64,000 bases of DNA from Candidatus Fermentibacteraceae bacterium (GTDB taxonomy: Bacteria > Fermentibacterota > Fermentibacteria > Fermentibacterales > JCC-6), in NCBI GenBank assembly GCA_016744855.1, contig JADGDO010000008.1, forward strand, positions 62,001 through 126,000, written 5' to 3'. Under the pieces are notes generated by a model that did no database searches, was not told the origin of the DNA, and saw nothing but the letters and a program-made list of their open reading frames with translations. A program made the position numbers and the translations under genes. This document shows, in pieces, positions 33,103-40,158 of the stretch; within the stretch, counting starts at the first letter, position 1, and the number at the start of each line of letters is the position of its first letter.

Positions 33103-34641
33103 CTATTTATCGAATTCCTCATCCGAATCCATCTCAGGTTCCTGTGATCTAATTCCCTTTATCTTGTTCCAAAGAGCAAGACGAGCAAGAATTGCCTGAG
33201 CTGCACCATAGAAACAAAGATACCGGCAAAAGAATCTTCGTACATAAATAGCGAGTAATATCGTTAACCCAGCAATTACCAGACTACCGGAGAGGAACAG
33301 TGTGAAAATTGTGTGGAAGGGATCAACAGCGCAGAAAGGTGTCGACCATCTCAAAGAAATCAGTTCAAACCTGTTGAGCAGTATCAAAGCTATAAGAGCA
33401 AAGAGAATGACTGTGCTGAGGTGTCTGAGCTTCCTGTGCCACTTCCCGGATGGAGACATACTGCCCGGAACATGAATACTGTATAAAAATTCCTGGACTG
33501 CTCCCATGGGACAGACCCAGCCACAAAAAACTCTTCCGAAAAAAGCACTGAATACGAGTGGCATAAGGAAAATGACAATACCGCTTATACCCAGAAAACT
33601 AAGACCTTGGGCGGTAAATGCATACTGGAAAGCACCAAGTGGGCAAAAACACCCCTGTACACCAAAACCAAGGATCATTAGGGAAACACCGCGTACAATA
33701 TGGTGTGCCGAATTTCTCTTTAATCTGTCTTTCAGTCTTCGTCCGTAGAATTTTCTTGAGAGCCAGGTTGATACGGGTAGGAGAAGACCGAGTGTAATCA
33801 GAATGATGCTTATTCTTCTGTTGCCTCCGGCTGGATTTGAACAGGATGTTCCGGAGGTGACTCCATACCAATGTGGGCACAGAGCAAGAGAGTCCGGGCA
33901 GGCAGCCTCAGGAGGAAGGCCCAGAGGACATCCTATCACGGAGGGAGTCTGACGGCTACTTGAAGAATCAGTAGCCTGACAGGAAGCTCCATCCTGTCGA
34001 CCGGGTCCCGGATTGTCACAGAATGTGTTTCCATCAGAATCTACAAAGAAGGAGCAGGCAGGATTTTCTTCGCTGCAGGCTTCTGCAGGAGAATAGCCGA
34101 GAGGGCAGGTGTTTCGTTGCACATGAGAATCAGATTCAATTTCTTCAACTGCTGCAACCTCTTCGATCTCTTCCTCTGCAGTATCCTCTTCAACTTCAAC
34201 CGGATCATCCACTTCTTCAATTTCAACAATTTCTTCTGTATTTTCTTCTGGTGTTGAATCTTGCTGATCCGAAGTTTCCGGATTGTCCTCAACCTCTTCA
34301 ATGATTTCTTCAACCGGAACAACTGGTTGCGGCCCTGGGTTATCACAAAGATTGTCTCCGTTGGAATCAGAATAAAGGGTACATCTAGCAGTACTCTGGC
34401 TGCAAGCCTCTTCAGGGGTGAGGGTGAGAGGACAGAAAGGATCTGAAGTTGGTTCTGGTTCGGGCTCTGGTTCGGGTTGACTCTGTGGACCGGGATTGTC
34501 GCAGAGAGTGTCGGCGTCACCATCGCTGAATAGACCACATGATGGATTGTCGGAACTGCATGATTCCTCGGGAGAAAACCCGAGCGGGCACTGCGCAAAG
34601 AGGGCAGAAGCCACAAAAAGAAGAATTAGAAGATGTTTCAC
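33103..34641 (-). CDS. NapH/NosR-like membrane iron-sulfur protein with four Cys-rich repeats
   Basis: This 512-residue protein starts with a signal peptide (MKHLLILLFVASALFA). Four exported repeats of about 36 residues follow at roughly 18, 70, 178 and 237, each with C-x9-C-x6-C-x9/11-C spacing and a DSDGDxxCDNPG-like ending (for example CPLGYSPAEAC ... FCDNPGPG). A long Glu/Pro-rich spacer separates repeats 2 and 3. After about residue 275 come five or six membrane helices with NapH-type motifs FCGWVCPMGAVQEF and FCRYLCFYGAAQAIL; the usual second CP is CF here. The typical C-terminal ferredoxin domain is missing. The gene follows a selenoprotein gene by 27 bases. A role in passing electrons across the inner membrane is inferred. 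Confidence 0.82.
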   Translation of the reverse strand: MKHLLILLFVASALFAQCPLGFSPEESCSSDNPSCGLFSDGDADTLCDNPGPQSQPEPEPEPEPTSDPFCPLTLTPEEACSQSTARCTLYSDSNGDNLCDNPGPQPVVPVEEIIEEVEDNPETSDQQDSTPEENTEEIVEIEEVDDPVEVEEDTAEEEIEEVAAVEEIESDSHVQRNTCPLGYSPAEACSEENPACSFFVDSDGNTFCDNPGPGRQDGASCQATDSSSSRQTPSVIGCPLGLPPEAACPDSLALCPHWYGVTSGTSCSNPAGGNRRISIILITLGLLLPVSTWLSRKFYGRRLKDRLKRNSAHHIVRGVSLMILGFGVQGCFCPLGAFQYAFTAQGLSFLGISGIVIFLMPLVFSAFFGRVFCGWVCPMGAVQEFLYSIHVPGSMSPSGKWHRKLRHLSTVILFALIALILLNRFELISLRWSTPFCAVDPFHTIFTLFLSGSLVIAGLTILLAIYVRRFFCRYLCFYGAAQAILARLALWNKIKGIRSQEPEMDSDEEFDK

Positions 34642-34668
34642 TGCCCTCCTTGAACTATGAAGTATTAC

Positions 34669-35280
34669 TTACCTGAAAGATGCCTTTATACCTGCAAAAG
34701 TCATCTGATTCAAAGCCATATCACCGTTGATGAGAATGTGTGGTACTTCCATCCACGGATTTCCAGTAGGACTATCGTAGGCTCCACTCACTGTATGATT
34801 ACCGGTTGTTGTTGAGTAGAAAGTATAAATTTCATCCTCGCCGTTAGGCCATGCAATCTCGAAAACAAGATTACCATTTGCCGGGACATAAAAGAATGGT
34901 GTCTCAAAATAGATGGTTGGATCTGTGTCCTGGAAAGTGACTGGTGTTGCACTGTCAAAAACACGATACTTTGTTCCATTTATGTAATTGGCGTCATATC
35001 TATCACCGAGCTCATCGTTGGCACAGTAGCCCATGTCTACATAGAACTCATCAAAAGTTACACTGTTCGTCTGGCCTCCGGGGCCTGTGAAAAATGAAAT
35101 CGAGTTAATAACCATTGCTTCTGAAAACTCACTTGCGTTTACTACCACCTGGTAGCGTAAAGAGTTAGTTCAATTGCCGCAAAATGGCTTAGACCCGCTA
35201 ACCTGATTCGAGCCGATTTCTACACTTGCAGCCAAAAGCATTGGTACTGCAAGAAGTAGAAGAAATACTGATTTTTTCAT
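34669..35280 (-). CDS. Secreted protein with in-frame TGA, predicted selenoprotein (paralog 2)
   Basis: The gene reads from ATG 35280 to the stop at 34669 if the TGA at 35170-35172 is decoded (203 residues). Residues 1-18 form a signal peptide (MKKSVFLLLLAVPMLLAA). The mature part begins SVEIGSNQVSGSKPFCGN, followed by TGA (residue 37) and TNSLRYQVVVNASEF, so the motif is CGNU, a CxxU arrangement. One further Cys lies in VDMGYCANDELGDRY. The protein ends MTFAGIKASFR, like its paralogs. The fold looks all-beta; the domain resembles a widespread secreted family in which the PF...RYQ segment is conserved, but I cannot name it. A candidate SECIS hairpin lies 14 nt after the TGA. The NapH-like gene follows 27 bases downstream. 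Confidence 0.85.
35141..35156 (-). promoter_or_regulatory. Candidate bacterial SECIS hairpin
   Basis: On the minus strand CTACC-AGGT-GGTAG forms a 5-bp stem plus a G-T pair. It starts 14 nt after the TGA, with the AGGT loop at +20 to +23. Relative to paralog 3 (CTATC/GATAG), C-G replaces T-A, a compensated change within otherwise conserved codons. Confidence 0.8.
35170..35172 (-). other. Recoded in-frame TGA (predicted Sec37)
   Basis: It lies between PFCGN and TNSLRYQV at the same position as in paralog 3, with protein similarity continuing through it. A CxxU redox-type motif would result. Confidence 0.85.
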
Positions 35281-35333
35281 ATATATCATCCCTTTCATGT
35301 TTCGAATTGCATCGAGCACCCGAAATTTGTTCA

Positions 35334-35343
35334 TTTCATGAAA
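35334..35343. promoter_or_regulatory. Palindrome TTTCATGAAA upstream of selenoprotein paralog 2
   Basis: On the minus strand it reads TAGTTTCATGAAATGA, 53 bases before the ATG. The same box, better conserved, lies 51 bases before the start of paralog 3. It could be an operator for a shared regulator, or a relic of gene duplication. Confidence 0.4.
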
Positions 35344-35452
35344 CTATACCAAAACATTCAAATGTTAGCTACCCCATAACAAAAATACACCTACTATTCT
35401 TCTTACAGTACCCCTCAGACTGAAAAAGGTTCGGTAACTAATTCCAATTCAG

Positions 35453-36061
35453 TTAATTGAATAAACTTTTAATACCGGCAAAAGTGGATTGAGTCATTGC
35501 TAATTCTCCCCCGATGAGAAGATGTGACATGTCAGTTAGGGGGTATCCTGTTGGTAAATCATAAGCTCCGGATATTGCTGAAACACCCGGTGTAGGAAAA
35601 TTGAATATGTAAAATTCACCTTCTCCATCTGGCCACACAATATCGATAATCAGATTACCTTCCGATGGATCAAAAACAAAAGGGGAATCAAAATACAATG
35701 TTGGAGAGTGAGAGAATACAGTAAAATTAGAAGTTCTTTCAAAAACTCGAGTTTTAGTACCGCTCACATAATTTTCTTCATAGGCACTATCCAGTTCTGT
35801 GCTGGCGCAGTAGCCCAGATCTACCGAAAACTGATAGAAAGTCGTTTCCTCCCCTGTTCCCGGTACCGAAGAAAAGGTAATTGAACTAATAGTAAACGGC
35901 TCTTCAAACTCATCGCCCTGAACTATCACCTGATAGCGCAAAGAACTTGTTCAATTAGCACAAAACGGTTTGTTGCTTGAAAATTCTGAGGAACCGATTT
36001 CGACAGATGCCGCATAAGCAAATGCGAGAGATAGAACTGAGAGAAGTGCAGCTAGTTTCAC
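35453..36061 (-). CDS. Secreted protein with in-frame TGA, predicted selenoprotein (paralog 3)
   Basis: The gene reads from GTG 36061 (AAAGGA nine bases upstream) to the stop at 35453 if the TGA at 35951-35953 is decoded (202 residues). The signal peptide is VKLAALLSVLSLAFAYAA. The mature protein starts SVEIGSSEFSSNKPFCAN, followed by TGA (residue 37) and TSSLRYQVIVQGDEF. This gives CANU, the same CxxU placement as paralog 2. The remainder is about 45-50 percent identical to paralog 2 by eye, including VDLGYCASTELDSAYEENY, SGTKTRVFE and the end STFAGIKSLFN. The first gene of the minus-strand group, it is followed by paralog 2 after 172 bases. No catalytic domain is recognisable apart from the Cys/Sec pair. 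Confidence 0.85.
35922..35937 (-). promoter_or_regulatory. Candidate bacterial SECIS hairpin
   Basis: On the minus strand CTATC-AGGT-GATAG forms a 5-bp stem plus a G-T pair, 14 nt after the TGA, with loop AGGT at +20 to +23. Together with the hairpins at 5123 and 35142 it shows two covarying base pairs around an invariant loop. Confidence 0.8.
35951..35953 (-). other. Recoded in-frame TGA (predicted Sec37)
   Basis: It lies between PFCAN and TSSLRYQV. Both flanks are conserved with paralog 2 and the downstream frame is open for 166 codons. Confidence 0.85.
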
Positions 36062-36108
36062 AGAAGTAATTCCTTTCGCGAAAAGTTACTATATTATCGA
36101 TAGTCAGA

Positions 36109-36126
36109 TTAGTTTCGTGAAACTAA
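36109..36126. promoter_or_regulatory. 18-bp palindrome, candidate operator of the selenoprotein genes
   Basis: TTAGTTTC-GT-GAAACTAA has two 8-bp arms and lies 48-65 bases upstream of the GTG of paralog 3. A TATAGT-like sequence follows on the minus strand, so the box is near the -35 region. Related TTTCNNGAAA cores occur at 36074-36083, 35334-35343 and 36430-36439. Confidence 0.5.
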
Positions 36127-36206
36127 GGAATTTTGTTCAATTAAGCAACAACCGTAAATTTCACCATTTTGCGAGATTACCAGAAATGCGGCTTTTGTTC
36201 GGGGGG

Positions 36207-36234
36207 TTGACAAATCAAAATATTTTGAGATATT
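36207..36234 (+). promoter_or_regulatory. Sigma70-type promoter of tRNA-Asp
   Basis: The perfect -35 TTGACA (36207-36212) and -10 GATATT (36229-36234) are 16 bp apart, about 15 bases before the first base of the tRNA. Confidence 0.7.
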
Positions 36235-36248
36235 TGCACTCCTTGAGT

Positions 36249-36325
36249 GGCCCGGTAGTTCAATTGGTTAGAGCACCGGCCTGTCACGCCGGAAGTTACG
36301 AGTTCGAGTCTCGTTCGGGTCGCCA
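36249..36325 (+). tRNA. tRNA-Asp (anticodon GTC)
   Basis: The acceptor GGCCCGG pairs with TCGGGTC. The D-arm AGTTCAATTGGTTAGAGC, anticodon loop CTGTCAC (GTC), T-arm ACGAGTTCGAGTCTCGT and encoded CCA are all clear. A terminator follows at 36337. Confidence 0.97.
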
Positions 36326-36336
36326 AGGTATCTTTT

Positions 36337-36363
36337 CGGGGCAGAAATGCCCCGTTTTTTTTT
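36337..36363 (+). terminator. Rho-independent terminator after tRNA-Asp
   Basis: CGGGGCA pairs with TGCCCCG around GAAA, followed by nine T. Confidence 0.95.
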
Positions 36364-36419
36364 GCTCAAATACTCAATTTTTTACAGGGCTTGACTTCCG
36401 TCAATCACTTATTCAGATT

Positions 36420-36548
36420 TCAGCATATGTTTCGCGAAATTGGAAATGAAATCAGTTTTCAAGCGAAGCGATGCCTGGTAATGGTATCCTCCCTCTTTAC
36501 CATCCAGGACTTCTAACCCGCTCCCTCCTACAGGGGGCGGGTTTTACA
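36420..36548 (+). ncRNA. Candidate small RNA with C-rich loops
   Basis: This intergenic stretch holds no open frame. It has a TTGACT at 36391, a TTTCGCGAAA palindrome near the expected start (36430), a strong hairpin at 36474-36508 (CCTGG-ta-ATGGTA paired with TACCAT-CCAGG, loop TCCTCCCTCTT) and a terminator-like hairpin at 36515-36545. Exposed CCUCC-type loops are typical of small RNAs that pair with Shine-Dalgarno sequences. The -10 element is weak, so the 5' end is uncertain. Confidence 0.45.
36515..36545 (+). terminator. Terminator hairpin ending the candidate small RNA
   Basis: AACCCGCTCCC pairs with GGGGGCGGGTT (one T-G pair) and is followed by TTTTA. There is no protein gene just upstream for it to end. 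Confidence 0.75.
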
Positions 36549-36633
36549 TTCTGTTACAATTCATCCTTATGCATAAATACTATATTTCTATCCTGTCAGC
36601 AGTTTACTTAAATACAATAACAGGAGAAAAATA

Positions 36634-37749
36634 ATGAGAGTTATAGTAGCACTCGCAATCGCCCTCACTCTGATGGCGTGCAACAAAACAGATCAGACAG
36701 CAGCAGAAGGCACAGAACTTACTCCAACAGAAACAAGCGCTTCAATTCTGTATTTAGCAGAAGAAATCGGAGTAGAGCTTGGTGATTCCAACTTCGTTTT
36801 TGGAGTTATTCAGGATGTAGACTTCACCTCTGAAGGAAACATCGCTGTTCTTGACGGGCAAAAAAAGAGAGTCAAACTCTATTCTCAGTCCGGAGACTTC
36901 ATCGGTGATTTCGGAGGAGCCGGAGAGGCACCGGGAGAATTTCTCAATCCTCACGGAATCGCTTGTCTCAGTGATAACAGAATAGCAGTTACTGATCCTT
37001 TTAGTAGAGAGGTGGAGATATTCGGAACCGATCTTGAGTACATCGACACATTTTCAGATTTTACTGGAAGAGCTCCCTTTGTCATCTCTTCTGCTGGAAC
37101 CGGCTTTGCCGGCGAACAGGGAGGCTTTGATAGAGAGGCTGGTATTCTTACCACTTCAGTTGCACTATGGGAAACAGGTTCAGAAATGCGAGTATTCTCG
37201 GAACTCACTGATGACTTCTCTCCAGAGAATATGATTCAAAGAATCATGATGCCTAGCGCTCAAATTACCTCAGACAGCAGCAATATCTACTATTCAGCTC
37301 CTGTAAGTGAAGAATATATTGTCTCAGTTTATCCACTGGATGGTTCTGAATCCTACAACCTGAGTTTTCCCGACTATACTGCGAAGGAGAAGTCGGAAGA
37401 GGATCTAGAGCTCGACATCCAGGCATACGAATACAGAATGCAGGGAATGGCTTCTGCAGGTAGAGGTGGAAGACTTGCTAATGCCACTTACGATCCTCCC
37501 CCCTTCTACTATGCAACCGGAGCTATGGGTATTGATAATGAAAACAACATTTGGGTTCAGCGAGGCTGGGAATCGAATCCAACATTTGACATTTTCCCCG
37601 AAGGAGCAACTACACCGACAGAAATCGTAATTGTAGATCCTGAACTTGATCTGTCCGGTTACTCTTTTGTGATCAGTCCAAATGGAATTGCAGCTTTCAA
37701 TCCTAACCCTGAAGACTACCCTAAAGTTCTGATTCTTAACCTGAATTAG
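36634..37749 (+). CDS. Lipoprotein with NHL-type beta-propeller
   Basis: This 371-residue exported lipoprotein has MRVIVALAIALTLMAC (lipobox Cys16). The mature part carries NHL/6-bladed-propeller repeats (IQDVDFTSEGNIAVLDGQKKRVKLYSQSG, FLNPHGIACLSDNRIAVTDPF, AMGIDNENNIWVQRGW). The pattern resembles the 6-bladed lipoproteins common in Bacteroidetes-like genomes. It is probably a binding or scaffolding protein in the periplasm. The gene is 90 bases upstream of the FadL-like barrel gene and may share its transcript. No enzyme motif is seen. Confidence 0.82.
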   Translation: MRVIVALAIALTLMACNKTDQTAAEGTELTPTETSASILYLAEEIGVELGDSNFVFGVIQDVDFTSEGNIAVLDGQKKRVKLYSQSGDFIGDFGGAGEAPGEFLNPHGIACLSDNRIAVTDPFSREVEIFGTDLEYIDTFSDFTGRAPFVISSAGTGFAGEQGGFDREAGILTTSVALWETGSEMRVFSELTDDFSPENMIQRIMMPSAQITSDSSNIYYSAPVSEEYIVSVYPLDGSESYNLSFPDYTAKEKSEEDLELDIQAYEYRMQGMASAGRGGRLANATYDPPPFYYATGAMGIDNENNIWVQRGWESNPTFDIFPEGATTPTEIVIVDPELDLSGYSFVISPNGIAAFNPNPEDYPKVLILNLN

Positions 37750-37839
37750 ATAGCTTCAGCCTTCCGTTGACCCCCCTTCTGCCTCTCGCTAGATTCTTCC
37801 CGTGGAAGTTTTCAGAAGTTTAATACTGAAGGAGGGATA

Positions 37840-39120
37840 ATGCGAGGTCTTCTGTCATTGGCTGTTCTTGTGCTGGTATCCGGGGTTGTTTTGGCTGGTA
37901 ACATTGATATTCTTGCTATAAGAAGTGCAGAATATTTGATGGAATTATCCAGAAATGCAGTAACAGACTGTGCGGATGGTGTTACTTATAACCCAGCCGG
38001 TCTGGTTTTCATGAACGATGGCATTCATCTGAATTTCAGCGGTCAATATATAGGCAAAGACTATACTATCAGTGGTACTTTCCTCGGTGCAACCGAAGAG
38101 ACTGAAGTTTCAACCACCAAGCCTACGACCTTTATTCCAAATTTCTATGCTGTATACAAAACAGGCAAACTAGCAGCATTCGGTGCTTTTACTGTTCCTG
38201 CCGGAGGTGGAAGTGTTGATTATTCCGAGGGTCTTTTCATTATGCCCCTTCTCCAAACCGGCATTGTACAGGCTCAATACGGCCCCGGCCATGTTGCCCT
38301 TTTGAATGAGGGTTCAATGGAGGGTACTTCCTTCTACATGAGAGGAACTACCGGTATTGCATACGCATTCAATGAAACATTCAGCGGTGCTGTGTCAGGC
38401 AGATTTACAACTGCCCACAGAAACTACAAAGGAGAGGGCTCTTTTACAGTCGTCGATATGGCAACAGGTCAGCCGGTAGGCACAGCCTCCGCTGAACTCG
38501 ATGTGGACAGAGCAGCTACAGGAATGTCTGCAGTAATAAGCGTTGACTACAAGCCCTCAGACGCAATCAATCTTGCTGCGCGATACGAAACCGCTACTGC
38601 TCTCGACTTTGAAGCAACTGCAAATGTAGTTTCATCGTGGGATGCAGTCTTGCCCTACCTCGCAGATGGTGCCATGCAGAGAAGAGATCTTCCAGCTGTT
38701 GCAGCCATTGGTGTTGAAATGGCAATAAACGACCGCTTCAGGTTAGGTGGATCTGCAAACTACTACTTCCTTGAACAAGCCGATCAGGGAGAAGATGATG
38801 GCATCAATGATGCATACGGCGACGGATGGGAAGCAAACATTAGCGGGCGATACCAGTTCAACGAAGCTATTGCAGGCGCTCTTGGATACAGCTATTCAAA
38901 CTATGGCGGTAACGACTCTACCTATACAGACCTCGAATACAATATCAATGCCGGTCTTCTTTCAGGAGGAGTAAATTGGCAGGCAACCAATGTCATGGAC
39001 TTCACTCTTGCTGGTGGAGCTACCTTCTTTGACAAGGGAAATGGTGTTGGCATTTATACGGGAGAAACATTCGACAAGAAGGTTTTCTTCGTAGCAATTG
39101 GTGCTAACGCTTCTTTTTAA
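37840..39120 (+). CDS. FadL/OmpP1/TodX-family outer-membrane transporter
   Basis: This is a 426-residue beta-barrel of the hydrophobic-compound transporter family. After the signal peptide (MRGLLSLAVLVLVSGVVLA) comes the N-terminal hatch-like region with TDCADGVTYNPAGLVFMNDG, matching the family's NPAGL motif. Many amphipathic strands follow, ending in VFFVAIGANASF with terminal Phe. FadL proteins move long-chain fatty acids or aromatic hydrocarbons across the outer membrane by lateral diffusion; the substrate here is unknown. A strong terminator follows. Confidence 0.88.
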   Translation: MRGLLSLAVLVLVSGVVLAGNIDILAIRSAEYLMELSRNAVTDCADGVTYNPAGLVFMNDGIHLNFSGQYIGKDYTISGTFLGATEETEVSTTKPTTFIPNFYAVYKTGKLAAFGAFTVPAGGGSVDYSEGLFIMPLLQTGIVQAQYGPGHVALLNEGSMEGTSFYMRGTTGIAYAFNETFSGAVSGRFTTAHRNYKGEGSFTVVDMATGQPVGTASAELDVDRAATGMSAVISVDYKPSDAINLAARYETATALDFEATANVVSSWDAVLPYLADGAMQRRDLPAVAAIGVEMAINDRFRLGGSANYYFLEQADQGEDDGINDAYGDGWEANISGRYQFNEAIAGALGYSYSNYGGNDSTYTDLEYNINAGLLSGGVNWQATNVMDFTLAGGATFFDKGNGVGIYTGETFDKKVFFVAIGANASF

Positions 39121-39136
39121 CCTGAACCTTTTTGCC

Positions 39137-39165
39137 AGGGGGAGCTTAACTGCTCCCCCTTTTTT
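39137..39165 (+). terminator. Rho-independent terminator after the FadL-like gene
   Basis: AGGGGGAGC pairs with GCTCCCCCT, loop TTAACT, followed by TTTTTT. Confidence 0.93.
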
Positions 39166-39261
39166 GTTACATTCCGTTACACTGCATTAACTTTTCAGCT
39201 GAATAATCTGACTATTATGCATTTGTTCTTGAAACAAACAAGCAAACGAAAGGAAAACGAA

Positions 39262-39804
39262 ATGAAAAAGCGAACAATGACGATAGCGACCCTCGCAATA
39301 GTAATCCTTGCAGGCACAGCGATTGCCCAGCCGGGTGGGGCTGGAATGTCAGGCCGATCAGGTGAACACAGAGGAATGGGCCAACAGAGACCAGGAGCAG
39401 ATTTCTTCCAAAGAATGAGACCAATGCTGGGAATGCTTGAACTCAGTGATACTCAGAGAGAAGAAATTGGTGAGATTATCACAACAGCCACTGAGTCAAT
39501 AGAGGGTATCAGAGAGGGGACTGAGGGCAGTAGTCACAGGGATGATTTCATCCAGATGTTCTCTTCAGCAACCATCTCAGCCACAGAAGTGGAAGACCTT
39601 CTTAACAATAGAATTGAGACCATGGAGGAAATGAACAGAATCGTTGCCGTAGCCCTCGTAGACATCCATGATCTTCTTACAGCTGATCAGCTTGCAGTTC
39701 TTGCAGACTTTGAACCGGGTTCTATGGAAATGGACCGCGGTGAGCGTGGAAGAGGCGGCAATAGCAACCACAGAAGCAATACGGGCGTACACCCCACCAG
39801 GTAG
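39262..39804 (+). CDS. Exported Spy/CpxP-like LTxxQ-type protein
   Basis: This is a 180-residue exported protein. The start at 39262 follows AAAGGA. The signal peptide MKKRTMTIATLAIVILAGTAIA precedes a Gly/Met/Arg-rich segment, then an all-helical region. MLELSDTQREEIGEIITTA and LTADQLAVLADFEPG match the two LTxxQ-type helices of the Spy/CpxP periplasmic chaperone or metal-sensor group. The C-terminus is Gly/Arg/Asn-rich. Such proteins usually counter envelope stress or bind metals. It sits alone between two terminators. Confidence 0.75.
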   Translation: MKKRTMTIATLAIVILAGTAIAQPGGAGMSGRSGEHRGMGQQRPGADFFQRMRPMLGMLELSDTQREEIGEIITTATESIEGIREGTEGSSHRDDFIQMFSSATISATEVEDLLNNRIETMEEMNRIVAVALVDIHDLLTADQLAVLADFEPGSMEMDRGERGRGGNSNHRSNTGVHPTR

Positions 39805-39816
39805 CCATTCTACCTG

Positions 39817-39851
39817 AAAAAAGGGAAGGTTTCAAAAGCCTTCCCTTTTTT
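39817..39851 (+). terminator. Rho-independent terminator after the Spy-like gene
   Basis: AAAAAAGGGAAGG pairs with CCTTCCCTTTTTT, a 13-bp perfect stem ending in a T-tract. Confidence 0.93.
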
Positions 39852-39876
39852 GTATTTTCGGGGGAAGGAGTGTGAT

Positions 39877-40110
39877 ATGTACTTTGCTGATCTTCCTGAA
39901 ATAAGGAAAGCTGCCATTCTTGCTGCCGAGAGAGATGGGATGCCATTTTACATCCTTTGCAACCCGTCAAGGAAAGAGAAGAAGTACACTGCCCTTCCTT
40001 CAAGGGGCTTCGGACTGCCTGACGGGTTCTTCATTGAAGACCTTATCAGACCGGACGAGGAAAGAATCGAGCTGGAACGCCCCGAAAAAACCAGCACAAA
40101 CGGCTTTTAA
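39877..40110 (+). CDS. Small hypothetical protein
   Basis: This 77-residue soluble protein is of unknown function. The start at 39877 is supported by GGAAGGAG seven bases upstream. The sequence is mixed charge with no signal, membrane helix or cysteine pair (YFADLPEIRKAAILAAERDG, PSRGFGLPDGFFIEDLIRPD). It has a good ribosome-binding site and is flanked by terminators on both sides, which support a real gene. I do not recognise a family. Confidence 0.6.
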   Translation: MYFADLPEIRKAAILAAERDGMPFYILCNPSRKEKKYTALPSRGFGLPDGFFIEDLIRPDEERIELERPEKTSTNGF

Positions 40111-40135
40111 AAAACCACCCGGTTTCCCGGGTGGC
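40108..40135 (-). terminator. Terminator of C25 peptidase gene (first copy)
   Basis: On the minus strand CCACCCGG pairs with CCGGGTGG, loop GAAA-like, followed by TTTTTT. The same 20-base hairpin recurs after the second peptidase at 42241. Confidence 0.85.
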
Positions 40136-40158
40136 CAATTAGCAAATCCAGCTTTTTT

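Noticed and set aside
4635-36061. Reading TGA as a sense codon (Trp or Gly) throughout the genome
   Set aside because: Many genes here end in TGA, often overlapping the next start codon (for example 3867-3869, 8124-8126, 10085-10087), and no other gene needs TGA as sense. Only the three paralogs do, each with its own hairpin.
34669-36061. The three TGA-containing genes as pseudogenes
   Set aside because: All three keep the stop at nearly the same place, have intact frames before and after it, good ribosome-binding sites and conserved ends. Independent decay would not give this pattern.
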